Assembly: GCF_000526995.1 (NCBI RefSeq)
Contig: NZ_AZUI01000001.1
Location: 682,001-746,000, forward strand
From: Lacrimispora indolis DSM 755
GTDB taxonomy: Bacteria > Bacillota > Clostridia > Lachnospirales > Lachnospiraceae
Reading direction: 5' to 3'
DNA length: 64,000 nt
The notes under the pieces: generated by a model
The model's database searches: none
The model's input: only the letters and a program-made list of their open reading frames with translations
What the model was told of the DNA's origin: nothing
Shown here: piece after piece, positions 59,171-64,000 of the stretch
How positions within the stretch are numbered: the first letter of the stretch is position 1
How the letters are laid out: every line of letters starts with the position of its first letter
Position numbers and translations under genes: made by a program

Positions 59171-60739
59171 CTACCTTTGCTTAAACTCCTTAATGGTCAC
59201 TCCCACGTGCTTTTTAAAACAGATACCAAAGTAGTGGGAATCCCGGAACCCCACCTTTTCCGCTATTTCATAAACCTTTAAATCCGTGGTATTGAGGAGA
59301 CGGATGCTCTCTTCGATTCTTTTTTTCAGTATATATTCAATCAGACTCTGACCCACCTCTTTTTTAAACACCCTGCTTAAATAGCTTTCATTGGAATAGA
59401 CCTCCGAGGCAACGGTTTTAAGAGAGAGCGCGGGATCGCAGAAGTTTTCATCAATGTATTCCAGGGCTTCGTTTACCACCTTATTTCCCTGCTTTGTCTT
59501 TTTGCTGTTATGATAGCTGAGAATCATTCGGATGGATTCATCCAGAAACGGACGGCACTCCTCCACCGTCTGGATGGACTGTATGGATTCATACAACCGG
59601 TCTTCCCCGATGAGCTGTTCCAAGCTGACCCCATACTTATTAAGGGTGCTTCCCGCCTTTGACATGAGATCCATAACCGTAAGCCTTAAATACTCCACTT
59701 CCGTTACCCTTGAATTCCTGACCCCACTCACATAATCCTCGATCGCAGCGGACACCTTGTCGGAAATTCCATTGGTCAGGGAAAAAAGAAAATCCTCCCA
59801 GTCAAAAGCCAGCTTATCCGGATTTTTTTCCATGATGTGCATGTATTCTTCGTAAGTGATGATCCGGTTATCCCCTAACAGCACCGATGCGCTGAGAGCA
59901 TGCTCCGACTGGGCAAAGGCCTCTGCAATTCCCTCATAGCCCTGATGGCTGCGGCTGATGCCAATGGTGGAATCAATGTGATTTTCCTCCAGCATCTGAT
60001 GGATCTTCCAGGCGATTTCCCCGCCGTCATTTAAGCTTCCTGCCGTACAAAACAGAATGATATTTTTCATATAATGAAGAAAAGATATGGTTCCGTTAAT
60101 GGAATTTTCGCCAAGGAGGTCCATCGCCCTTTTATGGAGCCCGGCCTGGGCTTCCCCCGGCCGTTCTTCCTTTAAGTGGATGTTAAGGCAGCAGCAACCT
60201 TCCAGCAGAGCCTCACAGCCATAGGCAAGGAGCTTTTTTGCCGCTTCCTCCTCACTGGTCCGCTTTTCTACCAGCCGTTGAAAGAAACTTTCCATTAATA
60301 TGTCCTGGTCAGCGGAAACGCTCTGTTTTAACATCTCCACCTCATTCTTACGGTCCTTTTCCTTTATGATTTTTTCCCTGATCTTAAGAGTGATTTCTTT
60401 CAGCTCATTCATATCAATGGGCTTAAGAAGAAAATCCTCCACCCCCAGCTTCACCGCCCGCCTTGCGTATTCAAATTCCCGGTATCCTGTGATCATAATC
60501 ACATGAATGCTCTCATCCAGAGCTGAAATACGTTCTGCCAGCTCCAAACCATCCATATGGGGCATACTGATATCGGTTAGAACCAGCTGCGGCTTTCTGT
60601 ACTTGATAAATTCCAATGCTTCCATTCCTGAGGAAGCCTCCCCTATGACCGAAAATCCATGATCTTCCCATGGAAATCCTCTTTTAATCAGTACCCGTTC
60701 CAGTTTTTCATCATCAACAATCAGAACTTTGATCTCCAT
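59171..60739 (-). CDS. YesN-like response regulator with AraC-type DNA-binding domain
   Basis: The 522-residue protein has an N-terminal receiver domain (VLIVDDEKLERVLIKRG, phosphoacceptor D56 in LVLTDISMPHMDG, K in DFLLKPID), a long middle part (about 130-400) and a C-terminal AraC/XylS pair of helix-turn-helices (LSLKTVASEVYSNESYLSRV and LKVYEIAEKVGFRDSHYFGI). It should bind upstream of the binding-protein gene and activate the transport operon when phosphorylated. It overlaps the sensor kinase gene by 26 bases. Confidence 0.94.
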   Translation of the reverse strand: MEIKVLIVDDEKLERVLIKRGFPWEDHGFSVIGEASSGMEALEFIKYRKPQLVLTDISMPHMDGLELAERISALDESIHVIMITGYREFEYARRAVKLGVEDFLLKPIDMNELKEITLKIREKIIKEKDRKNEVEMLKQSVSADQDILMESFFQRLVEKRTSEEEAAKKLLAYGCEALLEGCCCLNIHLKEERPGEAQAGLHKRAMDLLGENSINGTISFLHYMKNIILFCTAGSLNDGGEIAWKIHQMLEENHIDSTIGISRSHQGYEGIAEAFAQSEHALSASVLLGDNRIITYEEYMHIMEKNPDKLAFDWEDFLFSLTNGISDKVSAAIEDYVSGVRNSRVTEVEYLRLTVMDLMSKAGSTLNKYGVSLEQLIGEDRLYESIQSIQTVEECRPFLDESIRMILSYHNSKKTKQGNKVVNEALEYIDENFCDPALSLKTVASEVYSNESYLSRVFKKEVGQSLIEYILKKRIEESIRLLNTTDLKVYEIAEKVGFRDSHYFGICFKKHVGVTIKEFKQR

Positions 60740-62450
60740 GCTCCAGCCCCTTTGCTCCCATACGCTTTACTCTTACTGCTATTTCCGTTCCATTTCCCAT
60801 CTCGCTGTGAATAAGGACCGGCTGCTTGATCCCATGATAAAGGGTGATCCGCTGCATCAGGTTATAAAGGCCGAATCCCGACTTGCCGGTCACTGTCCGG
60901 CCATCCATAATTTCCTCGATCTTTTCTTCGCTCATGCCGACCCCGTCATCAGACACCAGAAAAATAATTTCATCCTCATCGGAAAAGGCTTTAATGGAAA
61001 TGGTACCTTTTCCCTCCCTTGGCTTGATTCCATGGTGGACGGCGTTCTCCACCAAAGGCTGTAAAAGCAGTTTTAATATTCTGCATTCCTTTAACTCTTC
61101 TTCCACATCCACCTCTACCTTAATTTCATTGTCATACCGGATATTCAGAATGGTCAGATAGCTTTGAATGCAGCTGATCTCATCCTTTACCGTAATAAAA
61201 TCCAATCCGCTGTTTAAGCTGTTCCTGTAAAAGCTGCCCAAAGCCTGGGTCATTTTAAAGCAATTATCATAATCCCCCATGAGAGCCAGCGCGGATACCG
61301 CATCAAGGGTGTTGTAAAGGAAATGAGGATTGATCTGAGCCTGAAGCAGATCAAGCTCCACCTTTGCAATGATCTGTTCTTCTTCCTTTACCTTTAAAAT
61401 CAGATTCTTAATGGACCTTGCCATATGATTAAATACACGCTTTAAGTTATTGATTTCATTTTTCTGCCGGTCCACCTCCATTTCATCAAACTGCCCCTTT
61501 TCCACCAGCATCATATGCTTTTCCACTTTTAATAATGGGCGGAAGATAAAACGGGTGAGCATGACCGAGCAGACAAATACAAAAATTACATTAAGGCACA
61601 TGATCAGCAGAATAACTGTGGAATAATAGGGCGCCATGGCCGTCATATTATCCATCTGAAAGGAGCCGGCCAGCTTCCAGTTTTCAATGCCGATATCCTG
61701 GGTGATCACCAGCCGGTTTTCACTGTTTTGCTGTTCCGGGTTTTGAGGTGCCACAATGTATTCATTCTCATCTCCCAGGATATAAAAGTGGCTGTCACTG
61801 GAATTACTGACCCCGTTAAAGTAATTGCGTATGGTTTCCTCATTGACCGTGACCAGCAGGATCGCCAATGGTTTATATGTATTTTCATCCCGTATTTCAC
61901 GGATATAAGTAATGTAGGGAGTGTCTCCATAAAATTCAATGACCCCTTCGCTGCCCTTCATAAAAAAACCGTTTCCATTGTGCGCACTTAAGTTCCGGTA
62001 CCACTCAGACTCCAGAGCCTTATCCCCGTGAATGCCTTTGGGTGTCTTTTTATAGGAGCTGTATACATTATGGTAGGAATCCATAATCAGCACGCTGGAG
62101 ATATATTCTCCTGACAGGATCATATTGACCAGGCTCTGCTTGATAGTCCTCTGAATGGACGGATCAATGGCCCTGTTGTCAACATTTCTTAAAGCCTCCT
62201 GAACATTTCTATCAAAATAGATCAGGTTGGAGAACTGGGTCACATTATCAAAGATCAGGGATAAGTTTCCCTTCAGGGCGCTGACCGTCTGAGTGCCTGC
62301 ATTAAGAATCTCTTTTTTCGTATAAGAGCTGTTAATGACGGATATGACGGAAAAGGTGATCACAAAGGATAATAATACGACTGTCAAATACATAATCAGG
62401 ATTTTTGTCTTAATCCTCATATTCCTCCATGCATCCATCAAACCAGCCAT
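60714..62450 (-). CDS. YesM-like sensor histidine kinase
   Basis: The 578-residue protein has two membrane segments (residues about 16-38 and 288-308) around an extracellular dCache-like sensor, a HAMP domain, a His_kinase domain with the phosphoacceptor H376 in QINPHFLYNTLDAV, and an ATPase domain (LLQPLVENAVHHGI, SDDGVGMSEEK, SGFGLYNLMQRI). Family members sense extracellular sugar, often through the cognate binding protein, and phosphorylate the YesN-type regulator encoded next. GGGAGG lies six bases before the ATG. Confidence 0.94.
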   Translation of the reverse strand: MAGLMDAWRNMRIKTKILIMYLTVVLLSFVITFSVISVINSSYTKKEILNAGTQTVSALKGNLSLIFDNVTQFSNLIYFDRNVQEALRNVDNRAIDPSIQRTIKQSLVNMILSGEYISSVLIMDSYHNVYSSYKKTPKGIHGDKALESEWYRNLSAHNGNGFFMKGSEGVIEFYGDTPYITYIREIRDENTYKPLAILLVTVNEETIRNYFNGVSNSSDSHFYILGDENEYIVAPQNPEQQNSENRLVITQDIGIENWKLAGSFQMDNMTAMAPYYSTVILLIMCLNVIFVFVCSVMLTRFIFRPLLKVEKHMMLVEKGQFDEMEVDRQKNEINNLKRVFNHMARSIKNLILKVKEEEQIIAKVELDLLQAQINPHFLYNTLDAVSALALMGDYDNCFKMTQALGSFYRNSLNSGLDFITVKDEISCIQSYLTILNIRYDNEIKVEVDVEEELKECRILKLLLQPLVENAVHHGIKPREGKGTISIKAFSDEDEIIFLVSDDGVGMSEEKIEEIMDGRTVTGKSGFGLYNLMQRITLYHGIKQPVLIHSEMGNGTEIAVRVKRMGAKGLEHGDQSSDC

Positions 62451-62507
62451 AGCAGCCTCCCATTCAAACGTTTTTTACCCTTATTCTAGCGATTTTGCCG
62501 GGGAATG

Positions 62508-62912
62508 TCAAAAGAAAGTTGGGATTGCATTGATCTGCTCCCTGCTTAAAAGCTCAGTAGGAGAATTCTTATCACAGGTATCCTGATTCTCAATAATCAG
62601 GACGCTTCCTTCCTCATCCAGGGCATGGGTATGCCAGACTCCTTTCTTCACATTATAGAGCCGGTTTTTTACCATTCTCACACATTCCACCTCTCCCGGC
62701 CGGTCTCCTCTTCCGCCTGAAATCAGAACGCAGTTCCCTTCCAGCAATACAAACACCTCATCTGTCTCCAGATGTCTCTGCATGGAAACCAGGCGTTCTG
62801 CTCTCACATCATCACAATACCGCAGCACAGCCACTCTCCATGTTTCATAATCCACAAGAGGGGTATATCCCTCTTGGGAAATCTTAATGATATCAATCAA
62901 TTCTCTATCCAC
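62508..62912 (-). CDS. Cupin-fold protein (WbuC-like)
   Basis: The protein has a single cupin domain: SMQRHLETDEVFVLLEGNCV matches cupin motif 1 (histidine, glutamate) and VKKGVWHTHALDEEGSVLII motif 2 (two histidines), so a metal site is likely. Similar proteins are annotated WbuC or as sugar-binding cupins of unknown reaction. I chose the GTG at 62912 (134 residues), which has AGGAGG five bases upstream; the frame extends 14 codons further without a ribosome binding site. It lies between the GH94-like gene and the sensor kinase gene, all on the minus strand. Confidence 0.78.
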   Translation of the reverse strand: MDRELIDIIKISQEGYTPLVDYETWRVAVLRYCDDVRAERLVSMQRHLETDEVFVLLEGNCVLISGGRGDRPGEVECVRMVKNRLYNVKKGVWHTHALDEEGSVLIIENQDTCDKNSPTELLSREQINAIPTFF

Positions 62913-62978
62913 TCTGTCCTCCTGAATGAAGCAGCCATTCCCCTGCCCCTGCACCGCCTGGCTTTGAATCCGGTCTGC

Positions 62979-64000
62979 TTATTCTGCATTCAAATCAACC
63001 GTAATGGTATGAAGCTCCTGACCCGGCAGCTTTAAAAGCTCTTCTCTCCCAATGCCCCAATCCCTGTTTAAGGGTTGGCAGGGAATCCCATTTAATGAGA
63101 TACCGGTTATCCTATAGGTTTCCGGATCCAGACTCCGGGGATTTTTATAAATGACCTTCAAGCTTTTACCGGCAAATATCAGGGATGCCCATGCCTCATG
63201 CTGCCAGTCAAACTGCTCTTTTAAAAGCTGGGGTTTAAAAACCAGATCCCCATATTGCCCTCTGATTCCAAACATTTCAGTGATAACCGTAACAAGATAC
63301 CAGCTGGCGGCTCCTGTCAGATAGTGGTACACCCCTCTTCCCCTGGCATCCACGTATTCGGGAATTCCCGGGTATACCCTGCTCTTTTCGGAATTGCTGC
63401 AATGATCAAATAATGACATGAGGGCATGATATCCTTCCCTGGAAGCATTCCGCCTGTACAGGGCATTTCCGTACATCGTCGCCATATGGGAAAAAACTGC
63501 TCCATTTTCCTTATGTCCGTAAGCAAAACCAAACATCCTGCCTAAATCCATTTTCACCTCATGGAAATCCGTATTTAACCGGTATCCCCCGATGTCCTCT
63601 TTGTATAGATGAGCATGGGAAGCCTTCACGACCTCCCCCACCTGCCGGTCCGTTGCAACTCCTGACATAAGGGAAAAGACCTGACTGGTGAGCATCATCC
63701 GCACCTCTGCTGCCCCTTCTCCCTCTACTTTGTTTCCGGAATTGTCGTAGTATCCGTTATACCAGCCATACCCATTCCTGGAAGAAATCCATTCCGTTTC
63801 TCTTACATGATCAAATATCCAGGAAGCCTTTGCCCGCAGATCTGCCTGCAATTCCTCTCCATTTATGACTGCTTTTTTTCCTGAAATGCGGTGGGAACAG
63901 CTTCTGCAGTAATGAGCCAGTATTTCCTGTTTCTTACCAATATCATCGTAAACAGCCCTGTCCTCTGTTAACAGCTGCCTTATCTCCTGGGCAACTTCCA
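62979..64000 (-). CDS. GH94-like glycoside phosphorylase, C-terminal part (N-terminus beyond window)
   Basis: The frame is open from the right edge of the window to the stop at 62979, giving about 340 residues. It contains YGWYNGYYDNSGNKVEGEG, GHKENGAVFSHMATMYGNAL and SRVYPGIPEYVDARGRGVYH followed by YLTGAASWYLVTVITEMFGI, which is the C-terminal barrel and cap of GH94 enzymes (cellobiose, chitobiose and related phosphorylases). A TTG at 63851 is not the true start, because the coding sequence continues upstream with family-like residues. The enzyme would release alpha-glucose 1-phosphate (or an aminosugar phosphate) from a beta-linked disaccharide. It lies upstream of the cupin and YesM/YesN genes. 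Confidence 0.85.
   Translation of the reverse strand, partial: EVAQEIRQLLTEDRAVYDDIGKKQEILAHYCRSCSHRISGKKAVINGEELQADLRAKASWIFDHVRETEWISSRNGYGWYNGYYDNSGNKVEGEGAAEVRMMLTSQVFSLMSGVATDRQVGEVVKASHAHLYKEDIGGYRLNTDFHEVKMDLGRMFGFAYGHKENGAVFSHMATMYGNALYRRNASREGYHALMSLFDHCSNSEKSRVYPGIPEYVDARGRGVYHYLTGAASWYLVTVITEMFGIRGQYGDLVFKPQLLKEQFDWQHEAWASLIFAGKSLKVIYKNPRSLDPETYRITGISLNGIPCQPLNRDWGIGREELLKLPGQELHTITVDLNAE

Noticed and set aside
1..64000. CRISPR arrays, tRNA or rRNA genes
   Set aside because: No regularly spaced short repeats and no recognisable tRNA or rRNA sequence were found by reading both strands; a covariance-model scan could still reveal a small RNA.

Overview
The window looks like chromosome of a spore-forming, strictly fermentative member of the Lachnospiraceae (Lacrimispora / Clostridium saccharolyticum type). 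The support is a germination protease gene next to rpsT, a GerMN lipoprotein, AGGAGG-type ribosome binding sites, several TTG/GTG starts, Firmicute sigma-A promoters, and a wealth of sugar ABC importers paired with glycoside phosphorylases. This assignment is inference from gene content; no rRNA gene is present.

Layout. (1) 1-1.2 kb: divergent gpr (cut by the left edge) and rpsT. (2) 1.3-12 kb: one minus-strand alpha-glucoside operon, in transcription order a LacI-type regulator with two operators at its own promoter, a binding lipoprotein, two permeases, a GH65 phosphorylase fused to beta-phosphoglucomutase, a GH63-like glucosidase carrying a frameshift near its 3' end, and an oligo-1,6-glucosidase. 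Imported alpha-glucosides would be phosphorolysed or hydrolysed to glucose and, through the fused mutase, glucose 6-phosphate. (3) 12.4-13.3 kb: a CPBP membrane protease.

(4) 13.5-33.4 kb: a PBSX-like contractile tail locus without any head, portal or terminase gene, i.e. a probable R-type tailocin. It runs from the tail terminator, sheath and tube through a tail chaperone pair with a textbook -1 frameshift heptamer, tape measure, hub, baseplate and fibres to holin and amidase. Upstream lies a control region in which a small helix-turn-helix gene with its promoter and operators has been duplicated. One copy heads the tailocin operon. The other heads a gene for a seven-repeat peptidoglycan-binding, CHAP-type protein with a hydrophobic C-terminus. 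Between the copies are two YcxB-like membrane proteins and a decayed repressor start. A single Xre-type repressor and an ImmA/IrrE-type peptidase appear to govern both operons.

(5) 33.5-45 kb: mostly housekeeping genes on the minus strand (AI-2E-type exporter, holA, comEC, GerMN lipoprotein, a histidine kinase, DegV, an ABC exporter and an unrecognised protein). (6) 45.2-50.3 kb: the lower-glycolysis cluster gap, pgk, tpiA, gpmI with separate promoters and terminators. (7) 50.3-52.8 kb: a Na/Pi cotransporter and a GNAT acetyltransferase. (8) 52.8-64 kb: a second sugar locus, with a YesM/YesN two-component system, binding lipoprotein, two permeases, a large GH94-like phosphorylase, a cupin, and the C-terminal part of a second GH94-like phosphorylase that runs off the right edge. 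Neither sugar locus encodes its own ABC ATPase, so both probably use a shared one encoded elsewhere.
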